Source of the DNA: Trichosporon coremiiforme
Taxonomy: Eukaryota; Basidiomycota; Tremellomycetes; Trichosporonales; Trichosporonaceae
DNA: 64,000 nt
Reading direction: 5' to 3'
Assembly: GCA_039545355.1 (NCBI GenBank)
Contig: BCJJ01000017.1
Coordinates: forward strand, 620,001-684,000
Position 1 is the first letter of the stretch. Each line of letters opens with the position of its first letter. Positions 35,901-45,452 of this stretch are shown here, piece by piece. Under the pieces are notes generated by a model. The model was not told the DNA's origin, did no database searches, and saw only the letters and a program-made list of their open reading frames with translations. The position numbers and the translations under genes are program-made.

Positions 35901-36466
35901 ACCAGTGCACCTTCACGACGGCCGACTACTCTGCCTCTGTCATTTGGGGCGTCATCGGCCCCCGCCGCCTCTTCGCCGCCGGCGCGCCGTACGCGAACCA
36001 GCTCTGGGTGCTGCTTGCCGGCGCCCTCCTCCCCCTGATCCTGTACTATGGGCGTCGCCGGGCCGCGGTCCTCACGCACCTGCCTGGCGTGTCCGCCCCC
36101 TGCCTCGCGTCGGTCCTCAACGCCCTCGGCGCCATCAACGTGCCCCTCATGCTGTCGAGCGCCTACTTCTGGCCCACGATCAGTTTCATGCACGTCGCGA
36201 CCTTTGCCGCCCTCGTGTTTGGGGCCAACTACTACACCCGTCGGCGACACACGGGCTGGTGGATCAAGTACAACTATGTGCTTGGTGCCGGGCTCGGCGT
36301 TGGCTGCGTCCTCGCCCAGATACTGTGCTACCTCGTCTTTGACTTGAAGGAGATCAGCCTCAGCTGGTGGGGGAACGACGTGTGGCAGAACACGGCGGAT
36401 TACAATGGCACGGCCATCAGCCGAGTCGCGCCGAAGGGCGGGTTCGGACCCAGTGTGTTCCCCTAG
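32945..36466 (+). CDS. OPT family oligopeptide transporter with long repetitive N-terminal tail
   Basis: Single exon, 1173 aa. Residues 1-470 are hydrophilic and Pro/Ser-rich; residues ~475-1160 form the membrane domain with about 14-16 hydrophobic segments. The family hallmark is DLNPCSFNIKEHSLIVAMSDIGG (compare the NPG-F-KEH motif of OPT proteins), with further typical stretches SPIYFAASYHATHLMAFG and GLKLGHYMKVPP. OPT proteins import small peptides, glutathione or metal chelates with protons, usually at the plasma membrane. The tail carries five copies of a Gly-(Val/Thr)-Phe-Ala-Phe motif at residues 74-78, 105-109, 167-171, 213-217 and 273-277, each preceded by an acidic or polar residue. 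Two copies are also preceded by GLQR. The substrate cannot be told from sequence. A start at 32945 is the only reasonable ATG. Confidence 0.93.
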   Translation: MDGERPSTRRGCPPPSIALAPLPTRYGGASQPSTIAEQDPAYVAHHTPSPLSRSHDNTPRPIRPHDDDDDDAEGVFAFARPPTSEAPPIHQYPPGLQRHDDGGDGVFAFAPPASPWPPASLPSSQDGSSAGGSSGQRRPSTAHPSTRSMASLQYAQGLQRLDSIDTGTFAFSSPTTSDALHLTTPADEAVSSCNSHRPLRPTRTRDEDENTDGVFAFSNPSPPRNHEPPAQPSYEPHPAAYAIPYAPPAPPTANPWAHAGQQARIPHAVPEEGTFAFTTPEEAYIPSDRLTVGQPAPLPGNSESTFGNNVDTLSKRSATVDVELGQPFASPTTTAYQHSTVREPLLEPNLNRSAFRDWRYETPPEDSGLRRRHAYPPPPADEVLKPVDPQASGDKLDQIDQNHDSRPVLLSRPKTAYTEYTERTEQTVPHGVTTWGDGMGGELNTSSSPRSSFDEDSPYPEVRAAVSNLDDSEMPALTFRVFFIGILMTVIRCALNTFFRLRPPAPYIAPTLVCFFAYPFGQLLAWILPIGEWKLPRWLGGFTFDLNPCSFNIKEHSLIVAMSDIGGNVCGVVISIATMQRNYHVSHNAMFTILLCVATQATGSAFSYLLQKSAVQSASLLWPELLGTTTLLNTLHADSSDGRGMSRKKFFGLSATAMFLYTPIPARLFSAMAFPDWPTWIAPHNITVNQVFGVATGMGLFPLTLDYTQVMKMATPFYVPWLTALNLLLGWALFYCMISPALYYTNKWFTGHMPLSSSRIADRFGMPYNVTRVLQGDRLNEEAYHAYSPIYFAASYHATHLMAFGVATSVLTHFAVHHGAHFWRCLRKKGDEEPPDVHAKMMRAYKGIPGWWYGALLLVCFVCGIVGLEVYDTELPVWGLVIGLILGLLFAIPATFMAGVTTFTPATNVIYELVAGFLWPGRPIPLLLFKSLGIQTVHATVNFTRGLKLGHYMKVPPQDIFIVQVIGLLVCALVNAGMFAWVPPCDQCTFTTADYSASVIWGVIGPRRLFAAGAPYANQLWVLLAGALLPLILYYGRRRAAVLTHLPGVSAPCLASVLNALGAINVPLMLSSAYFWPTISFMHVATFAALVFGANYYTRRRHTGWWIKYNYVLGAGLGVGCVLAQILCYLVFDLKEISLSWWGNDVWQNTADYNGTAISRVAPKGGFGPSVFP

Positions 36467-36700
36467 TCGCCTCGTATCGGACAGTCCTCATCCCATCCCA
36501 GAGAAGCGGACCGTAGAGCCTGTCGGCTCAATCATTCCACATCTTTTTCTTGACATTTCGATCTTCTCCATTCTTGGGCTCTCGGTTCTGTGTATAGCTC
36601 TTTATCATCAATGTACCACTATGCATTCTCATTCCCAACGATGGGGCTCTAGCGTGTGTCTAGTTCACAATCCAGGCGGGTTACGAGTCTCTACAGTAGT

Positions 36701-38094
36701 CTAGGCTCGCATTAACGTGTGATGGTGGAGCGCTGTGGTGGGTTTCGTCTCGAGGTTGCCTGCGTGGGTCTTGACAGTGGGTCCTACATCTGACGGGCTC
36801 TTGGGCGAGCTTGACGGATCAGCCGGAGACCCGGCTGACGGAGGATAGGGCGGAGGAGGGTACACTGTGGGCGGGAGAAGAGGTTGCGGCATGGGTTTGG
36901 GTAGGGGTGGTTGTTTGGGCTGAGGGGCCCGACGTGGCTTGGCGGCTTGCTCCAGGTCCTTGGACTTGGGCTGCCAGTAGGTTCGAAGGCGGATGAGCTG
37001 GTCTTCAGTCTGCTCGGGCGTGTGCTTGTCATGCGAGTCCAACGACTGGACGACCTTGGGGGGGCAGGAGACCGCGCCGGTCAAGCGCAGCACTAAGGTG
37101 CAGCGCCACCACAGCCGTGTGCGCCCTGCGCGTACCCTGCGGCGCAGCAGCCATCGGCGAAGGGAGGCGGAGCGGCGACGGCGTCGGCGTCGGCTCCCCT
37201 CGACGCACGCCAGAGGGCGCGGTCGTGAGCACCAAGGGCAGCGCTGGGATTGGCGAATCCCCTGTCGGAGCTGAGACCAGCGGCGCTGGGGCTGGTGACG
37301 CAGAGAGCGGGTACGACAGCGCTTGTGCCGTCGCTACTGGAACCGCGATCTCTTGAGTCAGTGGTGCTCGGACCTGGGACGTCGGCGCTTGTGCCACAAG
37401 AGCTGGCAGGACGGACATCTGCGTAGCAGGCGCACCAGGCGAAGAGAGCGCCGACACAGGAACAGGCACGGCAAGATGAGATGCGGCATTCACCGGTGAC
37501 GCCGGGAGCTGCACGGGCTGCGGCGCCGAACCTTGCGCTGCTGCAACCTCTGGCGCCCCAAGTTGCGACATCAGTGCCAGTGCCACAGTGACCTGAGACT
37601 GTGCTGCTGCCCTAACGGGCTCCGAGAGGAACGGGTCCGAGATGCCCGACACCGCTAGCTGCGCCGCGGGGTGCGCCGCGTCTGCCAGGAGTGAAAGCCC
37701 AGGCCAGGACCCGAGGGCTGGAGACAGTCGCCGACTCTACTGGCGACCGTCGGGGGTGGGCACAGCAGGCAGTGCGGAGTTTAGCGCGCAGTCCATGGCA
37801 GCACTCGGCCCAGGCGGCGGAGTGACACAGGTGGTGGAGGCATGGGCAGGCTCGGGACGGCGAAATAAGGATGATCCCACTCTCCCGTCACTGGAGCAGC
37901 GGCAAAGCGCACAGACTTCCCGCTGGAGTGTGGCGTATCGGCTGTGCGCGTTGACGTCCTGCGCTGGCGTCACCGGTGCAGTGATGATCGGCGGCTGGGG
38001 AGGTGACGTGAATCGGTGGCTTGAGACCATACAACAGATCCTCCTGTGCTCCCACAGAAGGCGTTCGCAGGCGTGTGGTGGCGTCCGAAGGCAT
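36701..38094 (-). CDS. Pro/Ala-rich hypothetical protein (exon model approximate)
   Basis: Minus-strand segments with coding-like composition can be chained: start at 38094 (MPSDATTRLRTPSVG), a short intron near 37975-37945 joining to HSSGKSVRFAAAPVTGEWDHPYFAVPS, an intron near 37834-37736 ending CAGTAG that joins to RRLSPALGSWPGLSLLADAA, a long Ala/Pro/Val-rich segment to about 37150, and a final exon to 36701 with LDSHDKHTPEQTEDQLIRLRTYWQPKSKD followed by Pro-rich sequence. The 37834-37736 intron is supported because it removes an in-frame stop. The junction into the last exon is unclear. No domain is recognised. It lies between the OPT gene (converging) and the Zn2Cys6 factor, only about 135 bp from the end of the latter, so a fused longer gene is an alternative. 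Confidence 0.45.
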
Positions 38095-38228
38095 GTCGCT
38101 GGGCCGATACGTGGAGGCTAGTGGGTGACTGCCTGCGTGTGCACAAGGCTCCTGTCCACAGACTGCTCAGGATCTCCAGTATCGTGTGTCTCGACGTTCT
38201 CGTCCACGCTTCTGTGGCCAGAGGCACC

Positions 38229-40532
38229 CTACTGCGCTCCGGGCCCCTGAACGCCTGCGGGGTTGATGGCGGGAGCTGGACCGAGGAAGTCGAACGCGTC
38301 GCGCATGTCGAGTGGCCAGTCAGTCGTGAGCAGGTCGAGGGGAAGGTCAAACAAGTTGCCGGGAATGACCTGCTCCTCTTGCTTCTGCGGCTCTTCCGTC
38401 GTGCGCACGCTGCTATCACCACCGGACCCGACGCCAGGCGTGTTGGGGTACTGCCAGGCGGAGGGCGGCAGGGCGGTGTGCCAGACTTGCGCGCGGCGGC
38501 TGCGGTCGACAGCCGCAGCAGTCATGTACTGGTCGATACGCTTGACGTGGTCGCGCAGCTTCTCAGCAATGCCAGGAGTGAAGCTCATTGTCGACTCCAG
38601 AGACGACAGCAAGTCTGCCATCGCCAGCAGCACGTTGCGCACCTGCAAGTACGTCCAATGGCTCAAGGGCGTCTGGATGACGGAGCCGAGCAGGTGACCC
38701 ACCCCCGCCAAGTGGTGCAGGATGGGTGAGCTGATCGCCTGGATGTACGCGGTGGGCACAGTCGAGAGCGCGTCTAGCAGCTCGCCTGCAATGGCGCAAC
38801 GCTTCTCCACACTCGCGTCCTCCAGTCCAGTCATCACCATCTTCACCGTCTGCATCGTCACAATGATGTCGGCGGCCTGGAATCCAAAGCGGTCCTCATA
38901 GACATTGCCCGTCATCGCCTGCGCACCCTTGAACTCGACCGGCAGCTGATTGTAGTCTTCCTGGATCGTGTCGAGAACCTCCTTGCTGCTGGGAAAAGAC
39001 GAGTTCAGTCGCGTCAAGGAGAACAGGCGCCGGTTAACCTGGGACTCGGTTGGCTCAAGTTTGCGCTGCCGGAGCAAGCCGAGCGCATGCTCTAGGATGC
39101 GGTACAGGTCGTTCGTGAAGTTCCAGCCGCGGAGGAAGGACACGCCAGCCGGTTCAGCAATGCCGGTCTCGGTGATCTCCGAATCGTCCCACACCTCCGC
39201 GGGGTAGAGAACGTTTGCCTGCGTCTCGCGATGACGTACGATGCCACCCCATGTGCACGCTGCGTAGACATCGATCGAGTAAACGCCCCAGAACACGCGC
39301 CGGCGCTCCTGGATCTCAGTCACTGGCAGATTTGGCGGCCAGCGATTCTCGTTGTGAAAGCCGTCGGCGGCACACATGGTCATGTAGTCACCGAGGTGAA
39401 CGGAGAGCTGCCTGACCTGACCGTACTGCAGACTGAGGATGGCCAGAATCGCCTTGGCGCGCTTGTAGTCGAAGTCGGTAGCAGCTGTGAGGTCGGCGGG
39501 GAAGGCTGACAGCGCGGCGTCGAAGAAAGCCTCAGACAGCGGGGCATCCGGGGGCAGGGGAGTGCCAACACCATCGCGCATACGCGCCGAGGTGATCGCA
39601 CAAACGGCCATGACGAAGGCGAAGAAGGCACGGTCGCGCTCATAGTGACGGGCGCGGACGCGGGCGGAGAAGGTGGGCCAGTGGAAGTACGGCAGGATCG
39701 GGTACACGACACGGTAGAAAGTTGACGCAAGCAAATCCACGAGATCTGGCGTACCAACTGCTTGGTACTCCCACTTTCGGAGCTCACCTCCGAGGGCCCC
39801 ATTCTGGCTCCCCGAACCGTGAGGTGTCGGTTGTCCAGAAGCCGAGTGGCCACTCTGCGAGGATGGCTTGGTGCCACCCTTCGGCACAGGCTGTTGTCGT
39901 CAGTCATGGGACTCGTTAGGGGCTCAACATCGCTTGGTCCGGGCGAGATCCACTGCAAATCCTCGGAGGGAAGGTGGGCTCCGCCGCTCGGACGACGATC
40001 TCTGCCTTCCCCCGAAAGATCGGTGGAGCCCCCGGTATGCAACACTTACACCTCTCCGCTTCACGGGGCGGTTATATGTGCATTCCGACCCGAACGCGGC
40101 ACAGGGCGCGCACACCGACGGGTTGTTGGAAGGTGAGCACTGTTCATGTCAGTTCATGTCATGGAAGGTATGGAAGCGGGCCCCGCCGCTGTTGCTTTGC
40201 TCCGCTGGAAACAGTTCAGGCGTTCAAGCGTTCAGCAGCGTTATCTGGGTGCCTCTTGGGGGCGAGGAAACGGACCTTGACGCCACCGCGATGGCAGCGG
40301 TCACAAGCTCTCTGAGTAGTGTCAGCGTTGCCTACATTGAGTGCGGATCGGCATTTGTTCCCTGCGCCATATTACACTTGGACGGAGAGACCAATCGGAG
40401 AGATTACCGCGCGAAGGTGCGGCCCCTGGGAACCAAACAAATTGGGTTTGCTGTGCTCACTGTTATGCGTCGCCGCTTGAGCGGTTCTGATGGGCCTGGT
40501 GCGGAGTTGGACGACGGCGACGAGGATGGCAT
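38229..40532 (-). CDS. Zn2Cys6 fungal transcription factor
   Basis: Four exons: 40532-40461, 40311-40276, 40139-40050 and 39890-38229; 619 aa. Introns are 149, 136 and 159 nt. The three small exons encode KRRRIT, then RACDRCHRGGVK, then CSPSNNPSVCAPCAAFGSEC, together a perfect binuclear zinc cluster with cysteines at residues 27, 30, 37, 46, 49 and 56 (spacing 2-6-8-2-6) followed by a basic linker (RPVKRRG). The large exon contains the fungal-specific transcription factor domain: DLLASTFYRVVYPILPYFHWPTF, a middle homology block with QERRRVFWGVYSIDVYAA, and a short acidic C-terminal region (NLFDLPLDLLTTDWPLD) that may activate. Nuclear regulator; the target pathway is not evident. The OPT transporter nearby is a possible but unproven target. 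Confidence 0.92.
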
Positions 40533-41265
40533 GGGCGTTGTTCGATGTGTGTGTGTGTTGTTGAGAGATTGATCCTCGTCAGCTCGGTGTTTGCATGGTG
40601 TTCGTCATCAGACTAAGCGTCGCGACCGCGGACGGGAGCAGATGAAAGGGAACTAGTGACTAAAGTGACTCAGTCAATGTTAGTCGACCATGCGGCGCAC
40701 ATTGGTTGCATTGGCGATAGCACGTTGGCACGTTGGCACATTGCTTCGCGCGCCGTAGCCGGCCAGCTCTTGGCCGCAATTGCCGCACCCCGCGCATCGC
40801 CCGCATCACCCGCACTTGCGCACTTTCTGCCTCAACTGCCTTCGCCGAGCAAACCGAACTAACGGCCGGTCGGCGACGTTTCCGCACCTAAACCTGGGAC
40901 AATCGGCCGCACCGCCGTCGATCCTGATGCACGTGATTGTTGGCACGTGGTATGTGCATGGCTTCCCTTCACGTGACGGACCGTGAAACTCCATCGTCAT
41001 CGGCGGCCTGCCGGTCTGTTGACCGGACCATTTTGGCGCTACCATGGTTCAACTGTGGGCCCCGGCGACTAGCTTGTGGTTAACCGGTCCATAGTACACA
41101 TTCTCCGTTCCACGGACATCACCGCCTCCATGTGAGGTGTCCCGCAACATTGGTGCTTGATACTTAACGTCACTCCAACCCCTTCCTCGTCGTCTCTCCC
41201 ACAGCTGCCAACCAATCTACTTCCTCTCTCCAAGCCACACCAAGAACAACCAACCCAGCGCCACC
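40533..41265. promoter_or_regulatory. Divergent promoter with clustered CACGTG sites
   Basis: About 730 bp between the Zn2Cys6 gene and the enoyl-CoA isomerase gene. Three CACGTG hexamers fall within 46 bp (40930-40935, 40944-40949, 40970-40975), about 290-335 bp upstream of the isomerase start. A short CA/TG dinucleotide run at about 40546-40559 lies in the leader of the transcription factor gene. Confidence 0.55.
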
Positions 41266-42157
41266 ATGTCTGACAAGCCCAACATGACCCTCACCCGCCC
41301 GACCGAGACGGTGTGGCAGATCAACCTCCAGGCTCCGCCCGACAACCGTCTCACCATCGAGTTCCTCACCGAGCTCTCGGCGACGCTCGACCAGGTCGAG
41401 GCCGAGTGGCGCAAGTCTGGTGGCGGTGAGGACGACAAGGGCAAGAACAACGGCGCCGGCGCGCTCGTCATCACCTCGTCGATGCCCAAGTTCTTTTCGA
41501 ACGGTCTCTCGCCCACTGTCCTCGGCGTTCCCGGATTCTTCGAATCCGTGTTCGACCCCGTCATGTACCGCCTCCTGACCTTCCCCCTGGTCACGATCGC
41601 CGCGATCAACGGCCACGCCTTCGCCGGCGGCATGATCCTCGCCTTCTGCTGCGACTACCGCGTCATCACCAGCGGCAAGGCCATGATGTCGTGAGTACAC
41701 TCTTCAGCTGATATACCACGAACATGGAAGCTGACAACAGGATGAACGAGATCTTCCTTGGTCTCCCCATGCCCAACTCTTTCGCGACCTGGCTCCGCAT
41801 GCGCCTCCCCTACCAGGCGCTCCGCGAGACCATGCTCGGCAAGCGCTGGTTCCAGAAGGAGCTCCTCGCTGTCGGCATGGTCGACGAGATCGCCGAGCCC
41901 GACCAGGTCGTCCCCAAGGCGATCGAGATCGGCACCCGCGAGGGCGCCAAGGTCGGCGGCGGCTCCTGGGGTGCTATCAAGGTGAGCTATTTCATCGTGC
42001 TTGAGCTGACGGACAGGACGGCATGTACCACGAGGTCATCGACGCTTCGCGCAGCCAGCGCCAGATCTGGCGCCCGTTCATGGAGGCCGACGCCTTCTGG
42101 GCCCGCATGGAGCGCGAGGGTGTTGCCGCCAAGTTCGCCGAGAAGGCGAAGCTCTAA
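41266..42157 (+). CDS. ECI1: Peroxisomal delta3,delta2-enoyl-CoA isomerase (crotonase family)
   Basis: Three exons: 41266-41690, 41741-41981 and 42017-42157; 268 aa. Crotonase fold: ALVITSSMPKFFSNGLSPTVL gives the first oxyanion-hole region, and INGHAFAGGMILAFCCDYRVI gives the second, with the helix that positions the CoA thioester. The segment MNEIFLGLPMPNSF follows as in Eci1/PECI-type isomerases. The enzyme shifts cis-3 or trans-3 double bonds of unsaturated fatty acyl-CoAs to trans-2 so that beta-oxidation can continue. The C-terminus ends in AKL, a standard PTS1 peroxisomal import signal. Isomerase is preferred over enoyl-CoA hydratase because of overall length and the QINLQAPPDNRLT start, but the two are close relatives. 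Confidence 0.85.
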
Positions 42158-42280
42158 GCGGGTGAGCAGTGAGCGGAGCCGCGGCGTAGGAAAGAGCAGA
42201 AAGCTCGGCACCAATGAGTGTCCGCACAATGTCTAAATCGATAAGAGATAGCAGTATGAATTGTCTACAGCAGCCCAGTC

Positions 42281-42881
42281 CTAAGCACCAGTGTAGTAGT
42301 GGCGCTGGGTCAGCATCCACGCGACACCGCTCGCTGTTTGTCAGTTCATATCGGACCGGAGCCAACTCACAGCCAATGACGAGAGGTCCGATGGAGGCGC
42401 GGTTCGGCTTGACGGTGCCAAAGACGAGCCACTCGGAGACGAAGTGGAAGGTTGCGACGCCGAACGCAACGATGCCGAGGTCGTACAGACCCTTGTTGGA
42501 GATGTCGTAGGCGGCAAGCAGGCGGATCGCGGCAGCCATCGCGGTCCAGGCGCCGAAGAGACGGCCGGCGAGGGGCGTCACTGTTGTCAACTGATCGCAA
42601 GCAGGGCAGCGTCCCTCCTTGGATCTTCTTTCTCAGACCAGGGGAAATGAGGGAGACGTGCAACTCACTCTGGTCCTCCTTGCCTGAGTAGATCTCTTTG
42701 CTCTGCTTCAGCGTGACATAGTTCTGGGCGACGTTGTAGATCGACGCGACGCTGGTGATGAGCAGCCAGTACGGCAGGATGCCGCCTCCGGCGGGGGGCT
42801 GAGGGAGGTCTGTCGTCAGCTGAATCTCGTTCGTATAGCTGGTCAGTATGTTCTGCAGCACGTACACGACGTAAGCGACAT
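42281..42881 (-). CDS. ERG28: Ergosterol biosynthesis scaffold protein Erg28
   Basis: Four exons: 42881-42866 (16 nt), 42809-42669, 42580-42371 and 42333-42281; 139 aa. The protein starts MSLTSYLPQPPAGGGILPYWLL and has four hydrophobic segments. Family motifs are clear: ASIYNVAQNYVTLKQSKEIYSG, TPLAGRLFGAWTAMAAAIRLLAAY, NKGLYDLGIVAFGVATFHFVSEWLVF, and the short C-terminal GVAWMLTQRHYYTGA. Erg28 is an ER membrane scaffold that tethers the C-4 demethylation enzymes Erg25, Erg26 and Erg27. The first exon is deduced from a good GTACGT donor and the AGCTGACGACAG acceptor. The promoter is shared with NCS2 (235 bp, divergent). Confidence 0.92.
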
Positions 42882-43116
42882 GGCGGACGACAGACAAGGG
42901 AGGTGGACCAACATCAAAATCAGGAACCGCGATCGTGGTTCGATAGCTGCCAACTCAACGGGCGCGCTCCGTCCCTGACCCTGGCGAGCGCCAGGCGTGC
43001 GGGGCCGTTTTGTTGATGCCTTTCTCCTACAAGCCTGCCTCCACTGAAATTTCGGAACCTCCACTATCTTTACTCTCGTCACCTTGACTCATCCACCGCA
43101 CCGAGAAGCCGCCACC

Positions 43117-44843
43117 ATGTCATGCGCACAGCCTGAGGAGATGATGCCCCGTAAGCTCTTGAGATGGGGCTTAGCTAACCCCAGGCCGGCGGCCCATCAG
43201 GCAAAGAGACAAGAAGCTCTGTCACCGCTGCGAGGAGAATAGGAGCCAGTATGTCTCGCGCTCATTGCCGTTCTGCGAGTGAGTAGAGCCTTCCTCTCCC
43301 CTCCCCTTGACCGTCATGGTCATCCTCCACAACCATCGCCAATTCGCACTCTATGTAGATGTTTTGGTAGCTGCGGGACGTGCGTACGTGAGCTAACGGC
43401 AGGACGTGTTTCCGGAAAGGACTCTCGGTCCGCTGCACCCGAGACCTGCACCTCGCCCTCACCCCGGGCCTTCGAGGTGCCAACGTGCGCCCGCGGCGGC
43501 AATCATCCAACCCCCTGGTTGCGCTATCCGGAGGAGCAGGAAGCACAGCGATGGCCAACATGCTACACGAGCGTGGGTACTGGGCGACGTCGGAAGGTGA
43601 AGTCCGCGACAAGACGAAGGGAGAGAAGGAGATTGTCTGGCCGGCCGCTTGGGCAGTGCACGTCGACTTCTCCGCCGTCACTGGACTTGTCTCACAGACG
43701 GAGAGGCTGAGAGAGATGGCGGAGGGGATGGGCCTGAAGTTCATCGCCCTCAAGGCGGAGGACGCATTCGACCCGACACTCTGTCGGAGGATACGAGCGG
43801 CGGCTGGTCTGCCGGCCAAAGAAGGCGAGGACGAGGGAGCGGCACTGAGCGTAAACTTGGCCGATACCGGTGAGTTCAATCAGAGCTAGGATCTCTTTAT
43901 ACCAGCTAACATCAGGTCTGAACCTCCACGCCGCAAACAAACAGGAGCCCTTGGAGGCGCTCCGCTCGTTGCTCGCTGGACTCCCTCCACCGAGTCGCCC
44001 AACATTGCTTGGGCACATTCTCGACGGTCTTCTGACTCTCGCCGCCATGACGTTGCCGGATGTCGGTGTTCTGCTCGAGGGCGAGACCTCGACGCGGCAA
44101 GCAGAGCGGGTCATCGGTGCGACTGCTGGAGGAAGGGGCTGGGCTCTCCCTCTTGAGCTCGCCACTCGCCTTCCTCTCACTTCCTCTGACTCCTCTGGCA
44201 CCTCTGCAAGACAGGTAGTGCGCATCAAGCCGTTGAAGGACATCACTGTGAAGGAAGCCGCAATCTACTGCCGCTCCTCGGGTCTGGATACTGTCAACGA
44301 GCGCAAGTGGGACGGTACCGTTGGCGAGCCGCGGCGGGATGCAAGGGGGAAGGGTGCCTTTGCGTCCATCGAGGCGTTGACAGAACGTGAGTAGCTGTGT
44401 AAACGAAACCGTAAAGCTGACAGACAGGTTTCATCGCGACGTTGAACGTCTCGCACCCCTCGACGGTGAACACGATCAACCGCACCGGCAACAAGCTGCA
44501 GTTTGCCGGCTCTCCAGGGGACAGCGAGACGCGCTGCCCGCTCTGTGAGATGCCCGTTGACGACTCGGCGACGGAATGGAAGGCGCGCGCGTCTCTCACC
44601 TCGCTGCCGGAACGAGGGTCGGAGAAGAAGGAGGAGCTGCCGGGGGACACGGAGCTAAGGCCACTGCTGTGCTACTCGTGCTTGACGGCTTTCACGCCTC
44701 TGACGGCGGCCAAGCGCGACCAGCTCGCTGCTGACGTCCCTCTGCCGCTGTGGGTCGGACCTCAGGTCGCGCAGCGGAGAGGTGTGTCCGAGGATGAGAT
44801 GCGGCGGCAGATCGATGACTTCATCATCGCCGACGATGAGTAG
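43117..44843 (+). CDS. NCS2: Cytoplasmic tRNA 2-thiolation protein 2
   Basis: Five exons: 43117-43150, 43185-43278, 43403-43869, 43916-44386 and 44428-44843; 493 aa. The N-terminus holds a zinc-finger-like pattern KLCHRCEENRSQ and LPFCETCFRKGLSVR. The PP-loop-related core continues with PLVALSGGAGSTAMANML and WAVHVDFSAV. The C-terminal block has a second Cys pair set (RCPLCEMPVDD; LLCYSCLTAF) typical of Ncs2/Ctu2. With Ncs6/Ctu1 the protein thiolates U34 of tRNAs for Lys, Glu and Gln, using sulfur relayed by Urm1. All introns have a GCTAAC or GCTGAC branch close to the acceptor, and phases agree. Confidence 0.92.
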
Positions 44844-45452
44844 ACCAACCTTCACTCCGGCAATGTGCCGAGCCCGGCCCACCGCCAGCCCATCCTCACC
44901 TGTAAACCTTGATCTCATAGACCAGTGAAAGACGACGCTGTATGCATACGCCTGCTTGCACGAAACAGGGGACGAGGTTCCAGGGGGACTGGGATCAGCT
45001 AGGCCCGCTCCCAAGGGGAAGTTAGGCGTGGACAGGTTAGGTTGCCACTCAGGCACGGCCCTGGGTCCTGGGTCTACCCAGGGTGGTCGTGCCCGCCTAG
45101 CGTTCTAGCCCATCTAGCCTGTGCAGGGCGAGGGTGCGCTGCGCTGCTGATTTCTTTGTTTGTGCACAAATCGAGGTGCCTTCAGACACGGAATCATCGC
45201 AACACCCGCTTGCTACTCATTTTACCTCCACTCGGCGCGAGCACAACACAACAGCCGGCCCTTCGACCCCATCTTCACACCTGCAATTGACATTCCAGCT
45301 CCGTCACTCCCCTTGCATAACGCCGCCAACGACACAGCACACAAACAACAACAAACACGGCCCTGCACCCTTCGCGCATAACATTGCGCACCACACTGCG
45401 CTGATCTCTGCGCTCGACATTGCGCTTCCCACCTGGACGTAGCGCCCCCACC
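44844..45452. promoter_or_regulatory. Intergenic region and leader of the alpha-actinin gene
   Basis: About 610 bp. The last ~200 bp are A/C-rich (ACAACA-type), consistent with a 5' leader. No gene was seen. Confidence 0.4.

Noticed and set aside
34588..36342. A 584-residue open frame in another plus-strand frame inside the OPT gene
   Set aside because: Composition (Arg/His/Pro-rich) is that of a frame-shifted shadow; the OPT frame explains the DNA.
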